Assembly (NCBI GenBank): GCA_009363875.1
Contig: CM018683.1
Location: 47,915,711-47,979,710 of the forward strand
Origin: Mikania micrantha
Taxonomy: Eukaryota; Streptophyta; Magnoliopsida; Asterales; Asteraceae
Length of the DNA stretch: 64,000 bases
Reading direction: 5' to 3'
Shown here: piece by piece, positions 1-10,035 of the stretch
Layout of the letters: every line of letters begins with the position of its first letter
Position numbering within the stretch: the first letter of the stretch is position 1
The notes under the pieces: model-generated
Database searches by the model: none
Told to the model about the DNA's origin: nothing
Seen by the model: only the letters and a program-made list of their open reading frames with translations
Position numbers and translations under genes: made by a program

Positions 1-1800
1 AGCCTCATGCAATTGCCTGTTTACTAGCTCAATTTTGGCTTGTAAATCTTTTTCATTTGATTTTTAAATTTTGTTTCCCTCAATGCACTGGTTGAGATTG
101 CTGATCAGGTCAGCATTATGTTGCTAATAAGCCAACAACTTACTTTCAAGGTCAACACAGTTAAAACAACCAGAATGAGATGAAGCAAAAGTATTCACCA
201 TCAAAGCAAACTGTGTAGCATATTGTTCTTCAGATTCAGCATCTGACTCTCCTTGAATTTCTAAATCTGATGTGCCTTTTGATTCTGATCCTGATGATTC
301 ATCCAGACTTGTCTTTGTTTCTTCTGAATTACCTTTATCACTGGATCCAGCAGCTTTTTTGATCTCTGCAACACAAGCTTTATCTGCTCCACCTTGCTCA
401 GAATTGAATCTGAAATCCCAGTTTTCTCCCTCATCATTCTGAACCATAAGTGCCTTGTTTACATTTGATGAACTGGCTTGAGCAGGAGTGTCAATTGATA
501 TTAATCTCCTCTGTGGATTGGCAGCTGATGATCTTTGGTTCTGAAAAGGATTGTGGTTACCCATCTTCTTAGGCTTGTTGCACTGTCTTGTAAAATTACC
601 TTTATCCCCACAATTTCAGTAGGTAACAGATGACATATCAAATCCAAACATGGAGTCTTTGTTCAAATTGACGTCTTTTCCAGTTCTTTTGACAAAGTCT
701 TTTGCTCTTCTAACTGCACTTGCAAGAGCCCACATAATGTCAATCCTTTCCATATCATCAGGATCAATCTGAGAGTAATCTTCATTTGTCAGATGTGGGT
801 TACCAATCTACCCAGCTAACAGCCCATCATAAGAACTCATAAGTGTAGACAACAGACCCATCTGTTCTTTGGCAACCTCCACAGTTACTTTGTCAAAGTT
901 GCCTGTCTCCAAATTTTTAACAGAATGACTTTCTTCTTTCTGAGATGTGGAAGTTGTAGATGACTGATTGAAGTGTGTCTGGCCTGAAACAGGAACATCT
1001 TTGGTCTATGAGACAAAAATTGTCTTCAATGGAGCATGAGAAGAAGCTCTTTCTACAGTGGGAGTAGAATAGCATAATGATGGATCTTGAACTTGAGCAA
1101 CTCTCTTTGCTTTCCACTTGTTCTCAATCTCTTGTTCCTTCAGCTTCTGGATGAAATCATTAATGTCCATATTAGCAATCATCTCGCTCTGTTTCAGAAC
1201 CATCAGAAAAGATTCCCACTTGGGAGGTAAAGCATCAGCCAGACACCGGATCTTCTCTTGTTTATTTGTCTTGACTTGATGATTGTAGAGCTCACTCAGA
1301 AGATGATAAAATCTAGCAATCAAGTCATCTAAAGATTCATTCCCCACACACATGAAGCTGTTAAACTCCTTCTTCAATGCCTTAGACTTGATGCTCTTCA
1401 ATGCATCACTCCCCTCATACCTTTGCTGTAAAGCATCCCATAATGATTTTGAAGAAGTAAGCTGTCTGAATTGATGAAAGATGTCTGTAGCAATAGACTG
1501 GGACACTATGGCATAAGCTTTCTTCTCAAAATCATACAACTTTCTCTGAGGCTCAGTCATCCGTGTGACAAGCATAGGTGAACCATCTTCACTCAGTGGT
1601 CTTAAGTACCCACTCTCAATCATCATCCAAAGATTAGTATCCACTCCATTAATGTGAATTTCAAATCGATACTTCCAATGCGGATAATCATCTAACGAAA
1701 GTAACTTTGGAGCTTTGTTCGAATTCCCGGTCTCTGTCTCAGTAAGCAACAGGTTCTGAATTCTGTTGTTCTGATTAGCCATCAAAGCAAGTTCTTCCAT
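1..1800 (-). pseudogene. gag: Copia gag (UBN2 family), broken by stops
   Basis: Structural capsid protein of a copia retrotransposon. I take the ATG at 1800 (MEELALMANQ); a reading from 1827 would need a TTG start. Residues from about 35 (DDYPHWKYRFEIHI) to about 190 match the UBN2 copia gag fold, with a W in the YPHWKYRF motif and a LWDALQQRYEG motif. The same frame then continues past TAG at 1006-1008, a second TAG near 785 and a TGA in the zinc knuckle near 618, to about 124 and, with further stops, to base 1. The knuckle reads as NCGDKGNFTRQC, with Asn where the metal-binding His is expected. The frame itself is not shifted, so decay here is by point stops. Beyond the knuckle lies an acidic Ser/Glu-rich region (about 240-380). 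Confidence 0.85.
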
Positions 1801-1829
1801 CTTGTCAAGAATAATCTGATCCAACACTT

Positions 1830-2395
1830 AGAAAATTTTTATTAAACTGACTGCCGAATGAAGTCCCAATAGCCGAATGTCGGGGCCCGAATGAGTCCGA
1901 ATGAATAGATTAGGCCGAATCGTTATTCTGATGTGAATGAGAAGTCAACCGAATGACTTGTTGACCGAATGACTTCTTCTGATGCAAATGAGTATAGAAC
2001 CGAATGACAGGAGACCGAATGAAATTCAATCAGCCGAATGACGATCTATTCGCACTAACTCTTGAACCGAATGAACTCTATTCGGCCGAATGTCTGATTC
2101 GCACGATAGCTATTCGCTCCATCCACTCATTCGCATAAACTAGGGTTTTCAGCAACAAAATTTCGATATCTCACGATTCTGATCGAATCTGACCACCAAA
2201 TTTGGTATGGAACCTCAGGATAACATTACTAAGCTATAGGAATGCTTGATTTACCAAAACAACCAGAAAAACACACTGATTGTTAATGAAACAGTGACTT
2301 GAAGTGCAAGAAAATCAGGGTTTTCAAAAATATCGAACCAACATTCTGAAATAAGACGATTTAGATCGAAAATCGAGCAGAATCAAGAGCCAAAT
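1830..2395 (-). repeat. Leader of the copia element, rich in TCATTCGG words
   Basis: Untranslated stretch between primer-binding site and gag. The plus strand carries 11 exact CCGAATG words between 1852 and 2093, mostly CCGAATGA or near variants, unevenly spaced. In the sense of the element this is TCATTCGG. The same word returns in the LTR at 2710-2825. No frame is open through it. Confidence 0.8.
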
Positions 2396-2406
2396 CTCTG
2401 ATACCA
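2396..2406 (-). other. Primer-binding site, tRNA-iMet type
   Basis: The minus strand reads TGGTATCAGAG three bases after the LTR end, the usual complement of the 3' end of initiator methionine tRNA in plant LTR retrotransposons. Confidence 0.9.
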
Positions 2407-2409
2407 CTT

Positions 2410-2983
2410 TGTAGGACCTAACAAACCCTCGGAAACAACTCGGTTCCTTGGGGGATCTGCTCGGCAGGCCCTTGAATAGTGCGGAATCCTATTCAAGGGT
2501 TTTCCAATCGAAACAACCTAGCCCCGTGGCAATCCGACGATGTGGAATCAACGTTTTGATCGAAATCGAACACCACGGGGTGAGAATCGAAGTTGGAGAA
2601 GAAAGAGCGGCTCAAAACCCTAGAGATATGACAGAGGAATGCTCAGGGGAGAGAGGAGGCTCTGAGAAGTTATGAAAAATTTTGTTTGCGGTCCTATATA
2701 TAAGCTGTACTCATTCGGCCGAATGAGTAGTGCAAAACACTCATGCGGATGACTCATTCGTTCATCTCAGTCATTCGCTATGCATTCATTTGTCCGAATG
2801 AACTCAGTATCATTCTCACGAATTGGTCTGTATGATAAGAATAGTCAAAGTCAAACATAGATAAACCTATTAAACTCAATTAAACATATATGAACAATAC
2901 ACAAAAGTCTATTTCATTAATAATATGACCTTTACATAATTAAAGACATACAACATACGGAACTAGGGACATTACATGCATCA
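2410..2983 (-). repeat. LTR of the copia element (574 bases)
   Basis: On the minus strand it begins TGATGCATG at 2983 and ends GGTCCTACA at 2410, next to the primer-binding site, so it is the 5' LTR. It contains a TATA box at 2695-2703 and several TCATTCGG-type words at 2710-2825. The open frame that can be read across 2448-2675 on the plus strand is LTR sequence and not a gene. Confidence 0.85.
2695..2703 (-). promoter_or_regulatory. TATA box of the copia LTR
   Basis: The minus strand reads TTATATATA in the middle of the LTR, the usual place of the LTR promoter. Transcription would run leftwards into gag. Confidence 0.6.
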
Positions 2984-2994
2984 ACACTTATGTT

Positions 2995-3378
2995 TTTTAC
3001 GTTAGTGTAATTACGAACGTCCGAAAAAAATTTGGCATGACTGTAATGAAATTAACGAGAAAAATATGACGAGTTTAATGGTGTAATTTTTATAAAAAAA
3101 TAACATAGTATAAAAAAGTTATAAGTGTATAAAAATCAAGAGGGGAAACTTTAATTTAAAAATAGGAAAATAGATTGTTTTTTAAGAGTTTGACATTTGT
3201 CACTCTTATATTAAATCTGATTTTTGTAATTAACACAAAAGGCTATAATGCCCGTTTGTATTAAAAATTAATTAGTGACACATTTCTCCATTAGATTAAA
3301 TCTAGAAAATTTGAACAATTGGATTTGAGTTATATAGTTTCTCAATTAGAGTGAGTTATATATGATCCCTTCCTTATA
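2995..3378. repeat. Partial copy of the right arm of the 4436-5745 foldback element
   Basis: The stretch at 3000-3130 (aatttaatggtg, ataaaaaagttat, aagtgtataaaa) matches, with many changes, the right arm of the element at 4436-5745 (5505-5610). It ends at 3378 in atcccttccttatatata, like the end of that element. The left half is absent. No gene is visible. Confidence 0.55.
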
Positions 3379-3948
3379 TATATAGTGTTAGGATCAAATA
3401 CAAATTGGTAATTTTGTAAAAAAGTGTAAAAAGAAAGTGTTATTATTAACAAGGAATTGTTAAATATTATAATAGCATTTTTTTTATTTATAATACCATT
3501 TTGCTTTTTACACTTTTTGCAAAATTAACACTTTGTAAATTAACCTCACCCTTGGGTAAGGATCGGTTGTTAAAACACCTTAATTGAGGTAACCTTCTAA
3601 CCCTAGCAAAATTCACCTAAATCTTTTAATTTTTTTATTGATGATCTTTTTTATACATAAATAGGGGGTTTCTTTTTTTGTGTTTTTGCTAATTCACAAG
3701 CATTTAGAAATTAAAACAAGTGTAAGTTTGCATTACACTGCAAATTATATTTATTTTTACGGCACTTACACTGACGTAAGATCCTAAACGGTGATGAATT
3801 AGCAAAAATACAAAACAAAAAACACCCCTATTTATGTATAATTAAGTCCATGAATTTTTTTTTCAAAGATTTGGGTGAATTTTTTTAGGGTTGATGGGTT
3901 ACCTCAATTAAGGTAGGTTATTATATGATCCCAATCCTATATATATAT
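3379..3948. mobile_element. TA-flanked foldback element a (MITE-like)
   Basis: Left end TATATATAGTGTTAGGATCA and right end, reversed, TATATATAGGATTGGGATCA form imperfect terminal inverted repeats in TA microsatellite. Inside are two further inverted repeats: 3402-3545 (arms with AAGTGTAAAAAG) and 3575-3930 (arms with CACCTTAATTGAGGTAACC and TACATAAATAGGGG). The second may be a nested element. No coding capacity. Confidence 0.6.
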
Positions 3949-3993
3949 ATATATTATGCTATTCATATTTTATTTAAATTGGATTTGGTGTTC

Positions 3994-4438
3994 ATATATA
4001 TAGGGAAATGTTATCCTAAACGGTCTTTTTTGCCTAAAAAGGCTAAAAAAACTCGAAAACCGACCCAAACAAATTCCAATTGAATTCATTTTTACATCAT
4101 TGGAACCGACTTATAATTCCTTAAAACCTAAAACTTAAATTATAAACAATAAACCCTAATAATAAAAACCAAAATTATAAAAACAAACCTTAAACATAAA
4201 GATAAAACCTAAAAGCTAAAAAAAACATGCCGTAATATCTAAAATCTAAACTAGTTGTTAAAGCTAAAACCAAAAAGCAAGTATTGTAGGGTTCGATGAA
4301 ATGGTTATAATACCATTGAAATGAGTTCAATCGGACTTCGTTTGGGTCGGTTTTAAAGATTTTAAAAATCCTTTTTAGCCTTCTTAGGCAAAATAAACTT
4401 TTTATTTGATTTTTGCCCCATATATATATATATATATA
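3994..4438. mobile_element. TA-flanked foldback element b (MITE-like)
   Basis: Inverted repeats of roughly 100 bases: the left arm (4001-4110) holds TTGCCTAAAAAGGCTAAAAA and AAAACCGACCCAAAC; the right arm (4320-4415) holds the complements. Both ends run into TATATATA. A 91-codon minus-strand frame across it is chance. Confidence 0.7.
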
Positions 4439-5745
4439 GGGCATGGAATTTTTGATAACCATCATCTTTTGTTACAACCCATTAACCATCATCCAATGGT
4501 TACTTGAAAAAGGTAAATGTATAGGATCGTGCCACGTGTCAATTCCTTTGTCTTTAGTATGAAGGGCATTTAGGACATTTGTTATTTATATAAAGTTTAC
4601 CCCCTTTTTTTAAACATTCATAACTTTTTTATACTATATTATTTTTTTTTAAAAATTGCACCATTATACTCGTCTCATTTTTCTCTTTAATTTCGTTATA
4701 GTCTCGACTAGTTTTTTTTTTTTATTTTTTTGATGTCATGTATTTACATCATTGTAACGAGCTTAACGATAGCAAATTAAATAGAAATTTTTTCTAACAA
4801 TGGTAAATTACAGTAATGTAACACAAAATGAAGTAATGTAACACAAAATGAAGTAATTTACAATGACATAATTAACGGTGACGTAACACATTATTTACAG
4901 TGATGTAATTTTCTCTTTAATTGCCGTTATAATGTTGACTAGTTTTTTTTTAATTTTTTTTTCTCATTGCCCATTATTAACATCGATATAACGAGCATAA
5001 ATATAACGCATTATTTTAAATTTTTTTCTAACAATGATAAATTACAGTGATGTAATTAATATAACACATTATTTTACTTTTTTCTAACAATGATAATTAC
5101 AATAATAAATTACAGTGATGTAATATAACACATTATTTTGATTTTTTTTCTCTAACAATGATAATTATAGTGATGTAATTTATCATTGTTCGAAAACAAT
5201 TCAAACTAATTTGTTGTATTTAGGCTCGTTACAAATTAGGGATGAGCAAAAAGCCAAAAAAAACCGAACCGAAACCGAATTAACCGAAAAAACCGAACCG
5301 GAACCAAATTAACCGAAAAAGCCGAAACCAAATTTTACGTCAATGTAAATTACATCACGATAAATTACGTCAATGTAAATTACATCACTGTAATTTATCA
5401 TTTTTAAAAAAGTTTCAATTAAATTTGTTATATTTAAGCTCGTTACAATGATGTAAATATAAGGCATCTAAAAAAAGTAAAAAAAAATTAGTCGAGACTA
5501 TAACGGAATTAAAGAGAAAAATGAGACGAATATAATGGTGCGATTTTCTTTAAAAAATAATATATTATAAAAAAGTTATTAGTGTTTAAAAAAGATGGGG
5601 GGAAAAACTTACAATGGTAAAATGACTAGGATGCCCTTTTTAATATTTTAATGAAAAGCTTATGTGTAAATTTATGATTGGTTGAAATGGGTTATGTAGT
5701 TGTAGCAAAAGATGAGGGTTATTTTTTATACCCTTCCCTATATAT
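4436..5745. mobile_element. TA-flanked foldback element c, 1.3 kb, with a nested insertion
   Basis: Left end TATATATAGGGCATGG, right end reversed TATATATAGGGAAGGG. The arms extend inwards nearly 280 bases each (4436-4710 against 5480-5745); shared words include AACTTTTTTATA and TAATTTCGTTATAGTCTCGACTA with changes. The centre is made of degenerate repeats of TTACAGTGATGTAAT and TTTTTTCTAACAATGATAA. At about 5236-5332 lies a segment starting TAGGGATGAGCAAAAAGCC and rich in AACCGAACCGAA that looks like an inserted fragment of a hAT-type MITE. No coding capacity. Confidence 0.65.
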
Positions 5746-5799
5746 ATATGTATGTATATATATATATATATATATATAGGGGTTCTTAAGAAAACCTTC

Positions 5800-5846
<47 letters not shown>
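5746..5846. repeat. TA microsatellite, interrupted
   Basis: Two TA runs (5740-5778 and about 5802-5846) separated by a 24-base copy of the terminus of element d (ggggttcttaagaaaacc). Confidence 0.85.
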
Positions 5847-5849
<3 letters not shown>

Positions 5850-6252
5850 GTTCTTAAGAAAACCTTCATTTTGAAGAAAACTAACCACAATCATTACCAA
5901 TTAAACTTTTTTTTCAGTTTTTCATTTTTATTTCCTTTTATTATAAGTTAATAAATGTAAAAAAAGAAAAAAATTATGTATTTTAGGTTATTACATATAT
6001 GTAACTTGTATGTTACACATACTGATTACATATATGTAACTTTATAAGTTACATACGAAACTTTTTGAGTTATATGTACATAACTTCGTGATCAACATAT
6101 TTTTAAAAAAAAAAATTCTTTTTTATTATGACATTTCTAACCTTGTAATAAAAAATTATGAAAAAAATTTTCAAAAAATTTATTAGTTAGTATGAGTTTT
6201 CTTGGTTTTCTTTAAAATGCGAAGTTTTCTTATGAATCTTTATATAATATAT
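5779..6252. mobile_element. TA-flanked foldback element d with duplicated terminus
   Basis: The left terminus GGGGTTCTTAAGAAAACC occurs at 5779 and again at 5847, with a TA run between. The right terminus (6195-6240), reversed, reads ATTCATAAGAAAACTTCGCA and then TAAAGAAAACCAAG, matching the left arm imperfectly. The interior (5990-6090) carries repeated ATTACATATATGTAACTT palindromes. No coding capacity. Confidence 0.6.
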
Positions 6253-6254
6253 AT

Positions 6255-6630
6255 ATAGGGTAAAGATCCTATAATACCCTCTCTTATTGCATAACCCAAA
6301 ATAACCCTGCAAGATGAACCCGAATCTTTGGTTTTTTTTTTTCAAAATCTTAGTTTTATATGTACAAGAATATGTTCTTTTATGTGTTTGAGCAAATTCT
6401 TTTTCGTTTGAGATCCTACATCAATGTAATTTGCCTTACAGCACTGTAATATTTACATTGATGTAGGATCTCAAACGAAAAAGAATTTGCTCAAACACAT
6501 AAAAGAACATATTCTTGTACATGTAAAACTAAGATTTTGAAAAAAAAAACCAAAGATTCGGGTTCATCTTGCAGGGTTATTTCGAGTTATGCAATAAGAG
6601 ATGGTTATTATAGGATGCGGATCCTATATA
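6255..6630. mobile_element. Near-perfect foldback element e (about 370 bases)
   Basis: Left arm 6265-6429 and right arm 6453-6622 are almost exact reverse complements: the reading CAAAGATTCGGGTTCATCTT near the right end matches AAGATGAACCCGAATCTTTG near the left. Even the 22-base loop contains a small palindrome, TTACAG-ca-CTGTAA. The termini are TATAGG in TA microsatellite. No protein frame. Any transcript would fold into one long hairpin, so it is a candidate source of small RNAs. Confidence 0.85.
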
Positions 6631-6995
6631 TATATATATGATATGCTACTCATATTTTATATGTATGTATGTATAATATGCTACTCATATTTTATTTTAA
6701 CTGGATTTGGTGTTTTTTAACTTCCATTTGCATCATATTTAGTTCAATACAAATTTTATTTGAACATAAGTCACTACGACGCGTGGATATAACCCGTTAG
6801 TTAGCCTTTATTGAAGTTTCAAGCTAAAATATTGGTTATAAATGTTCAGTTCACAATTACCGTACTTAGTGAGTGTAGAAAGTATATGTTAAGATCAACA
6901 CAATCTTATTAAAAAGAAAATAACTTAAATCAGACCACAAAATACAAGCAAGTGCAGTTGATGAATACAATATAACTAAGACAAGTACTGATAAC
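6631..6995. other. Stretch without gene
   Basis: AT-rich sequence. The only structure is a 38-base segment at 6677-6714 (tatgctactcatatttta and onwards) that also occurs at 3955-3992, with a partial third copy at 6645-6662. No coding signal. Confidence 0.7.
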
Positions 6996-7318
6996 TAGGA
7001 TGCACAAACCGGTTTTTTCCTCCAAACCGGTTCGGTTTGAGAACCGAATCGGTTTGGTCAACAGATGGTCAAAACCGGTTCGGTTTGGAAACCGGTTTGG
7101 TGAGATTAGGATGTCAAACCTATAAAACCGGTTTGGAGGGGTTGAAACCGGTTTGGAATGGTTGAAACCGGTTTGGGTGATGAGGATGTCAAACCTATGC
7201 CAAACCGGCGGCTCGGACCGGTTTGGAAACCGGTTTGGATGGAACCGGTTTGAGAATGTTAGAATACCGGTTTGGAAACCGGTTTGTAAACCCAAACCGG
7301 TTTTTTTGCCCACCTCTA
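6996..7318. mobile_element. hAT-type MITE, AAACCGGTTT family, copy 1
   Basis: Ends TAGGATGCACAAACCGG and, reversed, TAGAGGTGGGCAAAAAAACC. Flanking 8-base direct repeats are ctgataac (6988-6995) and ctgctaac (7319-7326), one mismatch. The interior is filled with the palindromic word AAACCGGTTT and the phrase gatgtcaaacctat. Both the TIR type and the 8-base duplication point to hAT. The Lys-Pro-Val-rich frames that can be read across it on both strands are not genes. Confidence 0.8.
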
Positions 7319-7383
7319 CTGCTAACGGCCCTAAGGTCACTAAACTTATATATTGACACTAAACTTTAAAATCAAATAACAAG

Positions 7384-7712
7384 TAGAGGTGCTCAAACCG
7401 GTTCGGTTTTCAAACCGGTCTGGTTTGGTCAACGCATGGTCAAAACCGGTTTGGTCAAAACCGGTTCGGTTTGGAAACCGTTTTGGGAGATTGAGGATGT
7501 CAAACCTATAGAACCCATTTGGAGGGGTTGAAACCGGTTTAGAAACCGGTTTGGAAGATGAGGATGTCAAACATATCCCAAACCTATGGTTCGGACCGGT
7601 TTGGAAACCGGTTTGGGTGAAACCCGTTTGTGTGAAACCGGTTTCAGATCGAGATAGGACCGGCTTGGAAAGCGGTTTTTTCAAATCGAACCGGTTTGGT
7701 TGTGCAACTCTA
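7384..7712. mobile_element. hAT-type MITE, AAACCGGTTT family, copy 2
   Basis: Ends TAGAGGTGCTCAAACCGG and, reversed, TAGAGTTGCACAACC. Flanking repeats ataacaag (7376-7383) and attacaag (7713-7720) differ by one base. The interior has the same words in the same order as copy 1, 65 bases away, in the same orientation. Confidence 0.82.
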
Positions 7713-7965
7713 ATTACAAGGCACTCAATTTTTTTAAAATTTTAATATGTAGTGGGCTTTTTTTCTTATTTAAATCTGGTTGCGGGCTTGTTGGGCCTGT
7801 CAGCTTCCCACTTCTTGACTCTGGGCCTCTGGCTACAGCCGCCTAGGCGCCTACACCACTTTTACCTTATAGTGACGATTGTTTCCAACTTTCCATTTTT
7901 TATGGTTTGGACTTTGGGAAATTATAGAAGAGAGTTGGTAAATCTGATTTTATTTTCAACGGTAA

Positions 7966-8162
7966 TTGGGATCACTGAGGGGTCATAGACTCACACGATC
8001 ATATTCACATCCAATAGGAGGAAACCCACCATATGTGAGAGAAAACCTCTTAGTCCAGCATAAAACCCTTGTTTTGTCTATGCCAGTACTTGAACTTGTA
8101 ACCTTCCTGATATTGAAGGCACATGGTACCTCCCCTCAACCACTTGAGCTGGGGATCATTGG
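7966..8162 (-). mobile_element. SINE-like tRNA derivative
   Basis: The minus strand starts with CCCCAGCTCAAGTGGTTGAGG (A box AGCTCAAGTGG, 8140-8150) and 45-55 bases later has AAGTTCAAGTAC (8087-8098), a weak B box (internal pol III promoter). The layout resembles the head of a tRNA-derived SINE. I see no clear target duplication or A-tail, so this is tentative. Confidence 0.4.
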
Positions 8163-8918
8163 TAGTCTGAGACTCAGTTGGGCGTCGGGCACTGCCTCCA
8201 CGGCTATGTCTATGGAGTTTGTCCCGTCCACAGTTTCCACTTCCAGGTTAGTTGTTACTTTTTTTCTTTTGTTTTTTTTTTAATTTTAAAGGTGGTTAAA
8301 TGACTTTTTGGAACTTTGGAAGAATATTTACTTGTTTTTGTTAATTTAGTAATTAGATATTGACAGATGTCTTGAATTTTGGGTAGAACTTTCAGTTTGG
8401 TTTATATTCGTTAATTTGGTATAAATGTAGAATTAGTTGGTTAGAATTTGGTTTCAATGTCCACTAGAAACCAAAAATAAGATTCCGGTCATTCAAAAGG
8501 GGCCAACGATAAAAGAAGAATGGTTTTCAAATGTAACTGTTAGGTATGGGCTCTAAAATTATATTCCACTTATGACCCTCAAAATGGTTATGCTGGCTTG
8601 GATGCACCCTTTGTTATCAACATGTGAAATTTCAGTGTTTGGATATGATGTTTTCAAGTTAAATTATTTTAACTCATAAAACGGTTTTAGTCAAATCTTG
8701 CAAAAGCTGGTGGCTGATAAATAAATACTAAATTTGGGTATGATGATTGCTTTATGGACATGAAGATGGTGAGCCAACACATGATGCTGCTAGATTCTAT
8801 AAATGGTTCACTAAGGTAAATGCTGCACAATTTGTAGATCGATGTTATGGCATTCAACCAGGATTTGCTTGTTAATTTTGATCTACTCGCTTAAGGGGAT
8901 GAGAAAGGAATAGTTGCG
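8163..8918. other. Stretch without a supported gene
   Basis: Nothing certain. 8753-8815 can be read as a short open segment (YGHEDGEPTHDAARFYKWFT) ending in AAG followed by GTAAAT, which looks like an exon with a donor site, but there is no convincing acceptor before it and I recognise no family. 8215-8251 ends in TTCCAG followed by GTTAGT, another donor-like site. Confidence 0.4.
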
Positions 8919-9332
8919 GATATGCCTGGCAAAATGGTCAGGTTGAGTAACGGGTCAGAACGGGTTCGGATTATGATGGGTGCGGGTCAGGACGGGTTTT
9001 AAGCAAAATTAGTTCGGGTCTAAATGAATTGTTCTTAGAAAACATCAATTTAGTTTAACTTAAGATGTGTTACGAGTAAACAAATAGTCCATTTGGATAA
9101 TTTTTAGTGATTTTCTCATCAAATATGTTATTAATCATTCTTAAATGTTTGAATTCATTGCATTTACATAGTTTTTCACTTTTTTGGTTACTCATCTTGA
9201 CCCACACTATGTTTAAGTGCTACCTATCCCAACCCATTCAATATTATGATATTACCCATTTCAACCCATTATAATACAATTGTTTATCCAAACCAACCCA
9301 TTTTCTTTGATATGGGTAAAAATTGACACATC
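8919..9332. mobile_element. hAT-type MITE, GGGTCAGGACGGG family
   Basis: The element lies between perfect 8-base direct repeats tagttgcg (8911-8918 and 9333-9340; the match extends to 10 bases). Ends read GATATGCCTGGCAA and, reversed, GATGTGTCAATTTTTACCCA. The left half holds ACGGGTCAGAACGGGTT; the right half holds AACCCATT words on the complementary sense. Non-coding. Confidence 0.75.
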
Positions 9333-9340
9333 TAGTTGCG

Positions 9341-9871
9341 GAGCTTGATTATTAAAGGATGACATAAATTTTAAAGCGAGCCGAAATCAATGTACAAAAA
9401 TTGAACTTATCAATTAGAAAATCTCTTAACCATTTGTATTGATCATCTATCATATCTTGTAAAATTCATATAGTGATTAGCAACTGCTTGTAAGAATGAT
9501 TTTCGTAAACTTTTTTGCTTGGTCAGGAAAGAGTTAGCGGTGCCCGAACTAGATCAATTGCATCATGCCAAGGATGCTACAACTGATGCCACTGCCTACA
9601 CAGCCACGGTCATGGGCGAAGTTCTTATCGTCCGTATTGTTAATTTTTCAGCCGAAATTTTATTTTTAGTTAAAACTTGTGGTTTCGTCCCCCCTGGGTA
9701 CAAAAAATTAACATTATTTCTAGGTTCCATAAATTTTCGCCTCCTCTCAATGCTCTCAAGCTCCACCACTGGCCACAGTTTCATAATACTGTGTTTTGTT
9801 TCATGACAAACCAGACATGTTTGCTAAAGATCAACGTATGACAAATGGTCTCTTTGTTCACTCTTCAGCAT
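9341..9871. other. Stretch without a supported gene; possible exon relic at 9526-9650
   Basis: An acceptor-like site (ttgcttggtcag) precedes an open segment at about 9526-9650 reading KELAVPELDQLHHAKD and onwards. I do not recognise the product. It may be a relic of a host gene or chance. Confidence 0.3.
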
Positions 9872-10035
9872 CCATGCATGTATCATACTATTTTCAGTTT
9901 CCATATTTTAATAAATTAAGTTATCTACCTAAATGCAACGTGACATTAATTCTTTCTCCATCACCGCAACCTCTTTTATTGTGCTCGTACCCATGCATGT
10001 ATCATACTATTTTCAGTTTCCATATTTTAATAAAT
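9872..10035. repeat. 45-base direct repeat ending at the LINE 5' junction
   Basis: The same 45 bases starting CCATGCATGTATCATACTAT occur at 9872-9916 and 9991-10035, 74 bases apart. The second copy ends exactly where LINE sequence begins. Confidence 0.9.

Larger units (their letters stand above)
1..2983 (-). mobile_element. Ty1/copia element, Sirevirus-like, 5' part (LTR, leader, gag)
   Basis: Read on the minus strand the order is LTR (2983-2410), tRNA-iMet type primer-binding site (2406-2396), a long leader, then a gag frame that runs off the left edge of the window. The gag has the same architecture as the gag of element D (19975-33387): a UBN2-type copia gag domain, then a Ser/Thr-rich linker, then a zinc knuckle and a charged tail. 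The LTR and leader words are different from those of D, so it is a related but distinct family. The bases beyond the LTR at 2984-2988 (acact) are the expected target duplication; the partner copy lies outside the window. Protease to RNase H are not in view. Confidence 0.85.

Noticed and set aside
2448..2675. 75-codon plus-strand frame
   Set aside because: Antisense to a copia LTR; no features.
4190..4465. 91-codon minus-strand frame
   Set aside because: Falls in foldback element b and includes TA microsatellite.
6930..7745. Lys-Pro-Val and Pro-Asn-Arg-Phe rich frames on both strands
   Set aside because: They are translations of AAACCGGTTT repeats within two hAT-type MITEs with 8-base target duplications.
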